Source of the DNA: a gamma proteobacterium symbiont of Ctena orbiculata
GTDB lineage: Bacteria > Pseudomonadota > Gammaproteobacteria > Chromatiales > Chromatiaceae
DNA: 64,000 nt
Direction of reading: 5' to 3'
NCBI GenBank assembly: GCA_003058525.1
Contig: QBVD01000040.1
Span: 1-64,000 of the forward strand
The position numbers and the translations under genes were made by a program. The notes below the pieces were generated by a model. That model was not told the DNA's origin. It saw only the letters and a list, made by a program, of their open reading frames with translations, and ran no database searches. Of the stretch, positions 35,798 to 45,798 are shown in pieces; the stretch's first letter is position 1; each line of letters starts with the position of its first letter.

Positions 35798-36565
35798 ATG
35801 TTGATTACGATCTCCCCCGCTAAAACCCTCGATTACGAGACACCGCCGGTTACCACAACCCATACCAAACCCGCATTTCTGAAACAGTCGCGCAGTTTGA
35901 TCAACAACCTGCGAAACTACACAGCCATGGACCTGGCCGAATTGATGAAACTCAGCATGAAGTTATCGGAACTCAACTTCGATCGTTACCATGACTGGAA
36001 GACACCCTTCACCCTGAAGAATGCCAAACAGGCAGCGCTGGCGATGAAGGGGGATGTCTACGGCGGACTGGATGCCGAGACATTAGACAAAGAGGGCTTC
36101 AAATTCGCCCAACGTCACCTGAGAATCCTCTCGGGATTGTATGGCGTGCTGCGTCCCCTCGATCTTATGCAGCCCTATCGCCTGGAAATGGGAACCAAGC
36201 TGCCCAATGAACGAGGCAAGGATCTTTACGCCTTCTGGGGGGAACAGATCACGCAGGCCATCAACAAGGATCTCAAGGCCCAGGGTGATGACATCCTGAT
36301 CAACCTGGCCTCCAACGAGTATTTCAAATCGATCAAACCAAAGCTGATTCAGGGCCGCATCATCACCCCGCAATTCAAGGAAAAAAAGAACGGCACCTAT
36401 CGCATGATCGGCGTGTTCGCCAAGCGGGCGCGCGGATTGTTGAGTCGTTATATCATCGACAACCGTCTGCAGGATCCTCGGGAGATCCAGGGCTTCGACT
36501 GGGACGGTTACCGTTTTGACAAACGACTCTCCAAGGAAGACCAATGGGTATTCACCCGCGGCTGA
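35798..36565 (+). CDS. yaaA: Peroxide stress protein YaaA (UPF0246)
   Basis: A 255-residue cytoplasmic protein of the YaaA family, which in E. coli lowers free iron during peroxide stress and has a DNA-binding fold. Signature segments: MLITISPAKTLDYE, AMKGDVYGGLDA, LRILSGLYGVLRPLDLMQPYRLEMG, LINLASNEYFKS, FAKRARGLLSRYII and GFDWDGYRFD. Full length. It overlaps tatD by 22 bases, so the two are co-translated. Confidence 0.95.
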   Translation: MLITISPAKTLDYETPPVTTTHTKPAFLKQSRSLINNLRNYTAMDLAELMKLSMKLSELNFDRYHDWKTPFTLKNAKQAALAMKGDVYGGLDAETLDKEGFKFAQRHLRILSGLYGVLRPLDLMQPYRLEMGTKLPNERGKDLYAFWGEQITQAINKDLKAQGDDILINLASNEYFKSIKPKLIQGRIITPQFKEKKNGTYRMIGVFAKRARGLLSRYIIDNRLQDPREIQGFDWDGYRFDKRLSKEDQWVFTRG

Positions 36566-37332
36566 TCGACGCCCACAGCCACTTTGACGATGTCAGCTTC
36601 GGTGCCGACCGAGAACAGGCCCTGCAACGTGCCCATAACGCAGGCGTCCTGGAACAGATCATTCCTGCCATCAAGGCAGCGTGGTGGCCAAGAATTAAAC
36701 AGCTGTGCGAGCAGCACAGCGGGCTCTATCCCTGCTATGGTCTTCACCCGATGTATCTCTCCGACCATCGTGATGAACACCTGACCTTGTTACTGGACTG
36801 GATTGAACGGGAACACCCCGTAGCGATCGGCGAATGCGGTCTCGATTTCTTTATCGAGGATCCCCAACCGGCACTGCAGCAACACTATTTTGATCAACAG
36901 CTTCAGGTCGCCGCGGAACAGGGGTTGCCGGTGATCATCCACGCGCGGCGATCGGTGGAAGAGGTGATCAACACCCTGCGCCGCTTTGCAGGATTGCAGG
37001 GCATGCTGCACAGCTTTTCCGGCAGCGAACAACAGGCTCACCGGCTGATCGACATGGGATTCTATCTGAGCTTCGGTGGCCCGATCACCTACGACCGGGC
37101 CAAGCGGCTTCACCGCCTGATCAAATCACTGCCGCTGGATGCGATCCTGCTGGAAACAGACTCGCCCGACCAGCCCGCCAGCCATCATCGGGGGGAACGC
37201 AACGAGCCTGCCTTCCTACCCGAGATCCTGCAGACGGTCGCCCAACTGCGTAATCAACAGCCGCGACTGATCGCAGAGCAGACGGCGGCCAACACCAGAA
37301 GGCTATTCAAAATCCGATCACCACACCCCTGA
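36544..37332 (+). CDS. TatD-family metal-dependent hydrolase
   Basis: A 262-residue TIM-barrel hydrolase. Metal ligands are visible in order: HSH in IDAHSHFD, E in GECGLDFF, H in IIHARRS, H in MLHSFSG and D in LETDSPD. Family members are 3'-5' DNA exonucleases or D-aminoacyl-tRNA-type hydrolases. Which of the TatD, YcfH or YjjV groups it belongs to cannot be settled here. The ATG at 36544 lies inside the end of yaaA; no better start exists. Confidence 0.93.
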   Translation: MGIHPRLIDAHSHFDDVSFGADREQALQRAHNAGVLEQIIPAIKAAWWPRIKQLCEQHSGLYPCYGLHPMYLSDHRDEHLTLLLDWIEREHPVAIGECGLDFFIEDPQPALQQHYFDQQLQVAAEQGLPVIIHARRSVEEVINTLRRFAGLQGMLHSFSGSEQQAHRLIDMGFYLSFGGPITYDRAKRLHRLIKSLPLDAILLETDSPDQPASHHRGERNEPAFLPEILQTVAQLRNQQPRLIAEQTAANTRRLFKIRSPHP

Positions 37333-37449
37333 CCATCGCCCGCTGGCCGCTGACCACAGCCATCCAAAACATGACTCTGTCCCCAAGCCCCGCTATCATG
37401 TGCCTCATTTTTATCAACGGCCATTCAATACAAGTAAGGAGAATGTCAA

Positions 37450-38451
37450 ATGTCACAGAAAGGGATTCTCGTTACCGGTGGTGCGGGTTATATCGGCAGT
37501 CACACAGCCCGTCAGCTGGGTGAGGCCGGTGAGAAGCTGGTCACCCTTGACAATCTCTCCACCGGCTTTCGCCAAGCCGTTCTGCATGGTGAACTGGTCG
37601 TCGGCAATACAGGCGACCCGGATCTGGTGAACCGCATACTCGCTGAATACGACATCGATACGGTCATGCATTTCGCCGCCCACACAATTGTCCCCGAATC
37701 CGTGGAAAATCCACTCAAGTACTACGCCAACAACACCTGCAATACCAGGAATCTGTTGGCCTGCTGTGCAGAAGCCGGGGTCAAGCATTTTGTCTTTTCA
37801 TCCACGGCGGCGGTTTACGGCATACCCGAATCGGGTATCGCCTACGAAGAGGCGCCCACCAATCCGATCAATCCCTACGGCACCTCGAAACTGATGTCCG
37901 AAATGATGTTGCGTGATCTTGCCGCCGCCAGCGATATGCGTTATGTCGCCTTACGTTATTTCAACGTGGCGGGCTGCGACCTGGAGAGCCGGATCGGCCA
38001 GTCGACACCGAAGGCGACCCTGCTGACCAAGGTGGCCTGTGAAGCCGCCGTGGGCAAGCGTGAGGCGGTCTACATCTTCGGTACGGACTATCCCACCAAG
38101 GACGGCACCGGGGTACGTGACTATATTCACGTGGAAGATCTGGCGGACGCCCATGTAAAGGGCCTTGAATATCTGCGCAATGACGGCGAATCGACCACCC
38201 TCAATTGCGGTTACGGCCATGGTTATTCTGTGCGCGAGCTATTGAAGTCAGTGGAAACCGCCAATGGATCACCCCTTAACATCATCGAGGCGGCGAGACG
38301 TGCGGGCGACCCGCCGGAACTGGTGGCAGGGGCCGAAAAGGTGCGCGAGGTATTGGACTGGACACCACGCTACGATGACCTTGCGACCATTGCCAGCTCA
38401 TCCCTCGCCTGGGAGAGAAAACAGCTGGATGCCCCATGGTCCAATAACTGA
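37450..38451 (+). CDS. galE: UDP-glucose 4-epimerase
   Basis: A 333-residue NAD-dependent epimerase interconverting UDP-glucose and UDP-galactose for surface polysaccharide synthesis. NAD loop VTGGAGYIGSH (8-18). The catalytic tyrosine and lysine are Y143 and K147 in NPYGTSK, with the serine in FSSTAAVYG. Substrate-site segments RYFNVAGCD and DYPTKDGTGVRDYIHV are typical. An ideal ribosome-binding site (AAGGAGA) precedes the ATG. It leads a tight cluster with uppP and a YiiX-like gene. Confidence 0.95.
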   Translation: MSQKGILVTGGAGYIGSHTARQLGEAGEKLVTLDNLSTGFRQAVLHGELVVGNTGDPDLVNRILAEYDIDTVMHFAAHTIVPESVENPLKYYANNTCNTRNLLACCAEAGVKHFVFSSTAAVYGIPESGIAYEEAPTNPINPYGTSKLMSEMMLRDLAAASDMRYVALRYFNVAGCDLESRIGQSTPKATLLTKVACEAAVGKREAVYIFGTDYPTKDGTGVRDYIHVEDLADAHVKGLEYLRNDGESTTLNCGYGHGYSVRELLKSVETANGSPLNIIEAARRAGDPPELVAGAEKVREVLDWTPRYDDLATIASSSLAWERKQLDAPWSNN

Positions 38452-38468
38452 CAGGTGCCATTCCTGTT

Positions 38469-39269
38469 ATGGAACTGATACAGATATTCATCCTTGCCGC
38501 ATTGCAGGGATTGACTGAATTTCTGCCTATTTCCAGCTCCGCTCACCTGATCCTGGCACCCATCGTCACCGATTATTCGGATCAGGGACTTGCCTTCGAC
38601 GTGGCAGTGCACGTTGGGACTCTGGCCGCGGTGGTTGGTTATTTCCGTCACGAAGTCATCTCCATAAGCAGTGACTTTTTCCGCGCCTGGTTTAATCCCG
38701 CGGCCCGTTCCAGAGAGTCCCGCCTGGGCTGGATGATCATCATTGCCACACTGCCTGTCGGAGTGTTCGGTCTGCTGATGAAATCCCTGGTGGAGACCGA
38801 TCTGCGCTCACCCCTGGTGATTGCCATTACCACCATAGTCTTCGGTATCCTGTTACTGATTGCCGATCGCATGGGCAAACGTCAACGGGATGAATATGAT
38901 ATCCGCTGGCTCGATGCACTGGTGATCGGTCTCTTTCAGGCACTGGCCATCATACCCGGTACCTCCCGCTCCGGATCGACCATTACCGGCGGGCTTTTTC
39001 TCGGACTGAGCCGCAGAGCCGCATCCCGCTTTTCATTCCTGATCTCGATTCCCACCATCCTGTTGTCAGGCGGATTGCTGACCCTGGAGCTGATACGCAG
39101 CGACACACCTGCCGATTGGCTCTCACTGAGTCTGGGGGCCGGGCTTGCCTTTATCACAGCCTATCTCTGCATCCACTATTTTCTGCGCTTTATAGAGACA
39201 ATCGGTATGTTGCCCTTTGTCGTTTATCGTTTTATTTTAGGTGGACTGATACTGCTGTTTCTGGTCTGA
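38469..39269 (+). CDS. uppP: Undecaprenyl-diphosphatase
   Basis: A 266-residue integral membrane phosphatase (BacA/UppP) that recycles the lipid carrier for peptidoglycan and polysaccharide synthesis. The two active-site motifs are ALQGLTEFLPISSSAHL (12-28) and PGTSRSGSTITGGLFLG. Seven to eight hydrophobic helices follow. It lies 17 bases after galE and 27 before the next gene. Confidence 0.96.
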   Translation: MELIQIFILAALQGLTEFLPISSSAHLILAPIVTDYSDQGLAFDVAVHVGTLAAVVGYFRHEVISISSDFFRAWFNPAARSRESRLGWMIIIATLPVGVFGLLMKSLVETDLRSPLVIAITTIVFGILLLIADRMGKRQRDEYDIRWLDALVIGLFQALAIIPGTSRSGSTITGGLFLGLSRRAASRFSFLISIPTILLSGGLLTLELIRSDTPADWLSLSLGAGLAFITAYLCIHYFLRFIETIGMLPFVVYRFILGGLILLFLV

Positions 39270-39296
39270 CCGAGACAGAACACAAGGAGTGTAAGC

Positions 39297-40850
39297 GTGA
39301 AAAATCCAAATCTATCAGTTCTCCTGTTACTGCTCATCTCCGCAGTCGGCCAGGCGGCTTTGGCCTCACCCTCCATTGAGACATCCCTGCAACAGCAACT
39401 GATCAATGACCGGGATGTGGTATTCATTCAACGTATCGGTCTTGCCGACACACTCCGCTACATGGAATTGAACGGCGAACTATTCCCACCTGCCAAGACG
39501 TCTGACAATCGACTCGTCAATCGGGCGCAACGGCAGAAGATCTTATCGACCTGGATCAGTTTTCTGGATCGTCTGATAATCCTTGACTCGATCAGTCAAT
39601 CCTACACAGGCTACAAACAGCATCATGATGAACGGGTCCGTAAAATGGCATTTCGTATTGCCTATGCCGCTTTCCTGGCCCGCTATCGATATGTGCTCGA
39701 TTTTCTGCAGATAACCGAGCGCAATTCCCGGTTTCACACCCTGCTGAATGAGCCAATCCCTGAGCTTGGACTCGAACATGACACCTATACAGAGGTGAAA
39801 TACCACTACCTGCATATTGCCATTGCGACGGAGTTCACCCGACTTGCCCTTGCCTATCGCTTGCATGGCGAAGAGCCCGGGTTCCGTCTGAACCGGGGAA
39901 TCCGGCAGGATCAGGCCAGGATCTGGGATTATGGCAAGGCAAAGGGAATCAAGCAGACAATCAAGAATGGGGTCCAGATCGTCAAGGACAGTAGTTTCAA
40001 GGCCCTTTTTCCGATTCAGAAAGGGATCTCCCAATGGATGGGTGATGTACGCGTTCGCAGACCTCATCAGTCACTGATCACGCTTGAACAGATCAGCTCC
40101 CTGCAACCCCGTTTGGAGCCAGGTGATGTTTTACTGGAACGGCGTGAGTGGTATCTCTCGAATATCGGACTACCGGGATTCTGGCCCCATGCCGCACTCT
40201 TCATCGGCACCCCTGAACAACGTCAGCACTACTTTCAATCCGCCGACATCAAGGCGTGGGTACGCCATCAAGGAATCGACAGTGGGGAGTTCGAAGCACT
40301 CCTCCAACATCGCTATCCCCAGGCCTACGCAGAGAGCCTCGGAATGCGGGAAAATGATCACCTGGTCCGGGTAATCGAAGCGGTCAGCGAAGGGGTTGTT
40401 TTCACCTCACTGGAACACTCCGCTGCCGCCGATTCTCTGGCGGTTATGCGCCCGAGACTCAGCAGACTGGACAAGGCGAAAGCTATCCTGCAGGCGTTTC
40501 ACTACAGTGGTAGGCCCTATGATTTCAACTTTGATTTTCTCACCGACAGGGAATTAGTCTGTACTGAACTGGTCTATAAGGCCTATGAAGCCAATGGGGA
40601 CAAGGCCGGCCTGACACTGCCGGTGATTGAGATTCTGGGACGGCTCGCAACACCCGCCAACGAGATCGTCAAGCAGTTCGACCGGAACTACGACTCACAA
40701 AAGCAGCAGCTTGATCTGGTCCTGTTCTTGGATGGCCAGGAAAAGGCCAGGGTTGCATTGGAATCGGATCTGGCCGCTTTTCGCCATAGCTGGAGACGAC
40801 CGAAATGGCATATATTGATACAGGACTCGCGGGAAACCGCACATAATTAG
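39297..40850 (+). CDS. YiiX/YebB-like permuted NlpC/P60 hydrolase, exported
   Basis: A 517-residue protein with a signal peptide (MKNPNLSVLLLLLISAVGQAALA). The N-terminal half is helical and unassigned. The C-terminal half (about 270-510) shows the permuted papain-like pattern: LEPGDVLLERREWYLS, the histidine H298 in WPHAALFIG, and the cysteine C422 in LVCTELVYKAYE. Enzymes of this group cleave amide or ester bonds. Next to uppP, a role on peptidoglycan or a lipoprotein is attractive but is inference. It is the last gene of the galE cluster. Confidence 0.85.
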   Translation: MKNPNLSVLLLLLISAVGQAALASPSIETSLQQQLINDRDVVFIQRIGLADTLRYMELNGELFPPAKTSDNRLVNRAQRQKILSTWISFLDRLIILDSISQSYTGYKQHHDERVRKMAFRIAYAAFLARYRYVLDFLQITERNSRFHTLLNEPIPELGLEHDTYTEVKYHYLHIAIATEFTRLALAYRLHGEEPGFRLNRGIRQDQARIWDYGKAKGIKQTIKNGVQIVKDSSFKALFPIQKGISQWMGDVRVRRPHQSLITLEQISSLQPRLEPGDVLLERREWYLSNIGLPGFWPHAALFIGTPEQRQHYFQSADIKAWVRHQGIDSGEFEALLQHRYPQAYAESLGMRENDHLVRVIEAVSEGVVFTSLEHSAAADSLAVMRPRLSRLDKAKAILQAFHYSGRPYDFNFDFLTDRELVCTELVYKAYEANGDKAGLTLPVIEILGRLATPANEIVKQFDRNYDSQKQQLDLVLFLDGQEKARVALESDLAAFRHSWRRPKWHILIQDSRETAHN

Positions 40851-40995
40851 TCTGCGTCATTGTATCTATTTACCATGCACCATACCCGAGTACCCTTAAT
40901 GCGTCGATTGTCATATCATCTAAGCATCAACCGCTATTGGGATCGAGTTCTCATTTATACGGCATTACTACCTGTCCATGGAAGAAGGGTTCACT

Positions 40996-41487
40996 ATGAT
41001 TAAAAATTTATTATTCACCTCATTGATCAGCCTGATCGTCGTAAGCTGCGGCAATGATAATGATGTCGATATTAAGGAGTTTGACGTTTCCGTCTCTACC
41101 GAAGATCTGGAAGATGGCCGCGCATCCATCGACCCGGCGATCAATGGCGGCAGGTTCGATCTGATCTGGAAGGTCGATGACAACGGCGCCTTTGGCTATA
41201 CCGCCCGATTCTTTCTCAGTGTGAACAGTAATCTCGACGAATCTAATGACATTCAGTTTGGGTTCGCCAATTGTGATGCCTTCGGATCCTGTGATCACGA
41301 TACGCGTAATGACGAGGAGTGCTTTTTCAGCAACGACCTGGTGATGTACTGCGGTGACGAGGACGATGACACCAGGTTCGATGTTGACGAGATCGTCGAC
41401 AGCTTGCCCATGGATGCGTATATCATCATAGAAGCATGTACCACCTTTGATTGCGATACAGAGGCGCATCCTGTTCGGCTTCTATAG
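40996..41487 (+). CDS. Small acidic cysteine-rich lipoprotein
   Basis: A 163-residue protein. The signal peptide MIKNLLFTSLISLIVVSC ends in a lipobox with the lipidated cysteine at 18. The mature part is very acidic (clusters such as GDEDDDTRFDVDE) and has further cysteines in CDAFGSCDHD, EECFF, YCGDE and CTTFDC, suggesting disulfides and possible calcium binding. The ATG at 40996 is chosen over one at 40978 because the signal sequence starts there. No family recognised. Confidence 0.7.
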   Translation: MIKNLLFTSLISLIVVSCGNDNDVDIKEFDVSVSTEDLEDGRASIDPAINGGRFDLIWKVDDNGAFGYTARFFLSVNSNLDESNDIQFGFANCDAFGSCDHDTRNDEECFFSNDLVMYCGDEDDDTRFDVDEIVDSLPMDAYIIIEACTTFDCDTEAHPVRLL

Positions 41488-41521
41488 CTGCTTGACACGG
41501 GACGGACAACCAAGACTGACA

Positions 41522-43237
41522 TTAATCGCCGATATAGCGTTTACGCTTGGCCGATTTTACCTCATCCACGGAAACCAGGATCATGCCATCGGTACAGCCG
41601 GCGAAATCGGGATCCTTACCGAAATCGAGAAAGCAGACACCACCCGGTTCACACAGATCAGTGTACTGTTTGAACAGGGTTGGAATCGTGACGTTGTATA
41701 ACGCCAGCTGATTTTTAAGCTCCTGCAGATCCCTCTCCAAATCATCCCCGCAAAAGTGCCGGGAGAACTCCTCCTGACACGCCTTATCCAATTGATAGGG
41801 GATTTTTGCTTCGCCCAGTCGACTTTTACATCCGAAGTAGTGTTTGTAGAAAACCACCATCAGGTCTCGTGCGGCCTTCGGATAGCGATCACTGATACTG
41901 ACAGGGCCATACATGTGGCGAATCTCAGGATGGTGACGCAGGTAGCTGCCCAGGCCCTGCCACAGATAATCCAATGCCCTTGAACCCCAATAACGAGGCT
42001 GGACAAAACTGCGCCCCAGTTCAATGGCCCGCTCCGCATAGGGTTGGAAACTCTCGTCAAAATCAAACAGCGAAGTGGTATAAAGCCCCTGCATTCCCCG
42101 ATCGTTGATGATCGGCCCAGCCTCGCCTATTCGGTACGATCCGACAACCTCCAGTTCATTGTCATCCCAAAGTACCAGGTGTCGATAATGGGTATCATAT
42201 TTATCGATATCCCGGCGCCTGCCCGTACCCTCGCCCACCTTGCGAAAACTCAGTTCCCTTAAGCGGCCAATTTCACGCATCAAGGCCGAGCCGATTTCCC
42301 AATCCATGAGAACGATCTGTTTTCCATCCCGGGTCTCACCCAGCAGCCGCCCTTTGGACAGCTCTTTTTTCAACGCTTGTCGCGACTCAGGATGGGCGAT
42401 GCTGCGCTCGGTGGTGAAGATACCCGGTTTGCGCTGCGCCACCCGATAGAAGTGTTTACGTACCATACGCACCCGCGCCTTAGGCCTGATTCCATCCACA
42501 TTGAGATGGGCGGCAGGCACCAACCCACCGATCCGAAAGCCGATAGTGTTGGAACGCTGGCGGAACATCTCACCGACCAGCAAGAGGGCGGCGATGGGCT
42601 TATAGAGTAGAGAGACGGCATAGAACAGGGGGGAGTTCTTGGCATCGATGAAAATCGGTAGCATGGGGGCCTCGGTACGGCGGATAAACTGGAGAAATCC
42701 GTTTTTCCAGCGCACATCCCGCACACCGTTGGGACGCAGCCGGGAGACTTCGCCGGCTGGAAATACAATGACCATTTCCTCTCGTTCCAAGGCTTCATAG
42801 ACCTGTTTGATACCCTTGCGGCTGGAACTGCCACCCATATTGTCCACCGGAAGCAGTAGATCACCGAGCGGTTCCAGGGCCGAGAGCAGATCGTTGGCCA
42901 CTACCCGAATATCGGTACGCACCCGACTGATCATCAAAATCAAACTCAGGGCATCGAGCGCCCCTAACGGATGATTCGCCACCACCACCACACGACCGGT
43001 AGGTGGGATATTTTCCAGATCCCGGTTTGAAACCAGATAATCGAGGTCGAAGTACTCCAGTACCTTTTCAATAAAATCAAGACCGCGTAGACCCTGGTGA
43101 TCTTCCAGAAAGCGGTTAATCTCCCGCTCGTGGAAGAGCATCCGGAGCAGGGTCAACATCGGTTTGGTCAACAACTGTGGTTTATTGTTGAAAAAACCGG
43201 GAAAACGTTCGGTCAAAACCTGCTCGACATTCAGCAC
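41522..43237 (-). CDS. Bifunctional acyltransferase, OlsF-like (PlsC + OlsB-type domains)
   Basis: A 571-residue fusion. Residues about 75-280 are a lysophospholipid-acyltransferase (PlsC/OlsA-like) domain with NHPLGALD (H89...D95) and FPAGEVSR (159-166). Residues about 300-520 are a GNAT-like N-acyltransferase domain of the OlsB/hemolysin-like family: RLRELSFRKVGEGTGRRRDIDKYD, HLVLWDD, VGSYRIG, ELGRSFVQPRYW, YGPVSIS. OlsF proteins with this architecture make ornithine lipids from ornithine and acyl-ACP in two steps. By architecture the same is likely here. Substrate is unproven; glycine or glutamine lipids are alternatives. Confidence 0.8.
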   Translation of the reverse strand: MLNVEQVLTERFPGFFNNKPQLLTKPMLTLLRMLFHEREINRFLEDHQGLRGLDFIEKVLEYFDLDYLVSNRDLENIPPTGRVVVVANHPLGALDALSLILMISRVRTDIRVVANDLLSALEPLGDLLLPVDNMGGSSSRKGIKQVYEALEREEMVIVFPAGEVSRLRPNGVRDVRWKNGFLQFIRRTEAPMLPIFIDAKNSPLFYAVSLLYKPIAALLLVGEMFRQRSNTIGFRIGGLVPAAHLNVDGIRPKARVRMVRKHFYRVAQRKPGIFTTERSIAHPESRQALKKELSKGRLLGETRDGKQIVLMDWEIGSALMREIGRLRELSFRKVGEGTGRRRDIDKYDTHYRHLVLWDDNELEVVGSYRIGEAGPIINDRGMQGLYTTSLFDFDESFQPYAERAIELGRSFVQPRYWGSRALDYLWQGLGSYLRHHPEIRHMYGPVSISDRYPKAARDLMVVFYKHYFGCKSRLGEAKIPYQLDKACQEEFSRHFCGDDLERDLQELKNQLALYNVTIPTLFKQYTDLCEPGGVCFLDFGKDPDFAGCTDGMILVSVDEVKSAKRKRYIGD

Positions 43238-43686
43238 TGCTATGCCTCCAAAACGTTAAAAATACCGGAAGCATAACGAACTGACATGACGAATAATTTG
43301 CAGCGAGATGAGAAGTTGACTGCAGTCGAATGATAGATCAGTGACAGCCGTATTCAGCGGTATCGAACAGCAGGGACAAAGCATTAACCAGTAGCGAATT
43401 GCAGATCGGTTTTTAAGTCCGCAAATGAACGCGAATAAACGCATATGGTTTGTCTACCTAAGCACTGCAGGTCGATTGTTGGATCCGCCGTTTGCTCTAA
43501 AGCACTCGATAAGGCAGGCAGTTTGGATAGTTAAAGCAATGGCAATCGTCTATGAATAGCCATTTGCATGCATTTGCGGACTTCCCGCATTCACACTCTT
43601 TTCCACCAATGGCACGTTTATTTAACCGGTTGTTGTGCGATAATTGTTCGTTTTACAACCGACCCGCTGACGAGTTTTGAAACCAG
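43238..43686. other. Divergent intergenic region between acyltransferase and metG
   Basis: About 450 AT-rich bases. TCCGCAAATGAACGCGAATAA (from 43420) and its inverted, degenerate partner CATGCATTTGCGGA (43567-43580) belong to a low-complexity GCAAATnAACGC-type repeat, also hinted at 28760-28785. A probable metG promoter is near the right end. No gene supported. Confidence 0.5.
43636..43644 (+). promoter_or_regulatory. Possible extended -10 promoter of metG
   Basis: TGCGATAAT matches the extended -10 consensus TGnTATAAT in all but one position, about 40 bases before the metG ATG. No -35 is convincing, which is allowed for extended -10 promoters. Confidence 0.4.
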
Positions 43687-45741
43687 ATGAACCAGACAGC
43701 CCGCAAGATCCTGATCACCAGCGCACTGCCCTACGCCAACGGTCCGATCCATATCGGCCACCTGGTGGAGTACATCCAGACCGACATCTGGTCACGCTTT
43801 CAGAAAATGCGCGGGCATCAGTGTACCTACGTCTGCGCCGACGACGCCCACGGCACGCCGATCATGTTGCGTGCCCGTCAGGAGGGGATCGAGCCGGAGG
43901 CCCTGATCGCCCGGGTGGCCAAGGAGCACCAGACCGACTTCGCCGACTTCCGTGTCGACTTCGACAATTACCACTCCACCCACTCACCGGAGAACCAGGC
44001 CTGCGCCAACACCATCTACGAGCGCAACCGGGATGGCGGCCATATCGTCAAACGCACCATCACCCAGGCCTATGACCCGGTGGAACATATGTTCCTGCCC
44101 GACCGCTTCATCAAGGGTACTTGTCCCAATCCCAAGTGCGGCGCCGAAGATCAGTATGGCGATAACTGCGAGGTCTGCGGCTCCAGCTACTCACCGGCAG
44201 AGCTGAAGAACCCGGTCTCCGCCATCTCCGGCGCGGTACCGGAGCAGCGCGAATCGGACCACTATTTTTTCAAACTGGCCGACTTCGAAAGCATGCTGAA
44301 AGCGTGGACCGGTGGCGGGCATGTCCAGAGCGAGGTCTCCAACAAGCTGGGCGAGTGGTTCGAGGCCGGGCTGCAGGAGTGGGACATCTCCCGTGACGCC
44401 CCCTACTTCGGTTTCGAGATCCCGGACCACCCGGGCAAGTATTTCTATGTCTGGCTCGACGCACCCATCGGCTACATGGCCAGCTTCCGCAACCTCTGCG
44501 ACAAGACCGATGGGCTCGACTTCGACGAGTACTGGGCAGAGGGTAGCGAGACCGAGCTCTATCACTTCATCGGCAAGGACATCATCTACTTCCACACCCT
44601 GTTCTGGCCGGCGATGCTGCACGGCGCGGGCTTCCGCACCCCCAGTGCGGTCTACGCCCACGGCTTTCTCACCGTGGACGGGGCCAAGATGTCAAAATCC
44701 CGCGGCACCTTCATCAAGGCCCGCACCTACCTGGATCACCTCAATCCTGAGTACCTGCGCTACTACTTCGCCGCCAAGTTGGGTTCCGGTGTGGACGACA
44801 TCGACCTCAACCTGGAGGACTTCGCCCAGCGGGTCAACAGCGATCTGGTAGGCAAGGTGGTCAATATCGCTAGCCGCTGCGCCGGCTTCATCACCAAAAG
44901 GTTTGACGGCAAGTTGGCGGATCAGGTTACCGAGCAAACCCTGTTCAACGGCTTCGTCAACGCCGGCGAGGCCATTGCCGAACACTACGAGAAGCGGGAG
45001 TTCAGCCGCGCCGTACGCGAGATCATGGCCTTGGCCGACCGGGCCAATCAATATATCGATGAACAGAAACCCTGGGTGGTGGCAAAAGAAGAAGGGAAGG
45101 AAGCGGTGTTGCAGGCCATCTGCAGCGACGGCCTCAACCTCTTCCGCCTGTTGATCGGCTATCTGCGGCCGATTCTGCCCGGTACCGCCGAGATGGCGGA
45201 GGCCTTCCTGCAGATCGAGCCCTTGACCTGGGAACAGCTGAGAACACCATTGACTGGGCATCAGATCGGCAAATTCAAGCCGCTGATGACCCGGGTCGAT
45301 CCAAAGCAGATCGAGGCGATGCTGGAGCACTCGAAAGAGGATCTGGCGGGGCAGGCACCTGCCCAGACGGCCAAACCTGCAGCTGACTCTCCCCTGGTCA
45401 CAGATCCCATCGCCGATACCATTCAGTTCGACGACTTCGCCAAACTCGACCTGCGAATCGCGCGCATCGCCAAGGCAGAGCACGTTGAGGGAGCTGACAA
45501 GCTGCTGCAGCTGACTCTCGACCTGGGCGGCGAGACCCGCAATGTCTTCGCCGGTATCAAGTCGGCTTATGCTCCGAAGGATCTGGAAGGCAAGCTCACC
45601 GTGATGGTGGCCAATCTGGCGCCGCGCAAGATGCGCTTCGGCATCTCAGAAGGTATGGTTCTGGCGGCTGGACCTGGAGGAAAGGATCTCTACGTCCTCA
45701 ATCCCGACCAGGGAGCGCAACCGGGGATGCGGGTGAAGTAG
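43687..45741 (+). CDS. metG: Methionyl-tRNA synthetase
   Basis: A 684-residue class I synthetase charging tRNA-Met. Signature HIGH in [10 protein letters not shown] (21-24), a zinc-knuckle insert with CPNPKCG and CEVCG, the KMSKS loop in [11 protein letters not shown], and a C-terminal EMAP/tRNA-binding domain (about 575-684) with LDLRIARI and [12 protein letters not shown]. Complete. The first 1.5 kb is clearly GC-richer (about 60-67% in sampled lines, nearly all third positions G or C) than the last 500 bases and the neighbouring genes, a mosaic pattern worth checking. Confidence 0.97.
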   Translation: MNQTARKILITSALPYANGPIHIGHLVEYIQTDIWSRFQKMRGHQCTYVCADDAHGTPIMLRARQEGIEPEALIARVAKEHQTDFADFRVDFDNYHSTHSPENQACANTIYERNRDGGHIVKRTITQAYDPVEHMFLPDRFIKGTCPNPKCGAEDQYGDNCEVCGSSYSPAELKNPVSAISGAVPEQRESDHYFFKLADFESMLKAWTGGGHVQSEVSNKLGEWFEAGLQEWDISRDAPYFGFEIPDHPGKYFYVWLDAPIGYMASFRNLCDKTDGLDFDEYWAEGSETELYHFIGKDIIYFHTLFWPAMLHGAGFRTPSAVYAHGFLTVDGAKMSKSRGTFIKARTYLDHLNPEYLRYYFAAKLGSGVDDIDLNLEDFAQRVNSDLVGKVVNIASRCAGFITKRFDGKLADQVTEQTLFNGFVNAGEAIAEHYEKREFSRAVREIMALADRANQYIDEQKPWVVAKEEGKEAVLQAICSDGLNLFRLLIGYLRPILPGTAEMAEAFLQIEPLTWEQLRTPLTGHQIGKFKPLMTRVDPKQIEAMLEHSKEDLAGQAPAQTAKPAADSPLVTDPIADTIQFDDFAKLDLRIARIAKAEHVEGADKLLQLTLDLGGETRNVFAGIKSAYAPKDLEGKLTVMVANLAPRKMRFGISEGMVLAAGPGGKDLYVLNPDQGAQPGMRVK

Positions 45742-45798
45742 AGGTAAGCCGGGTTGTGCGTACAGATCCGAGAGGTTGTTTAGCAGCCAACCCTGCAA

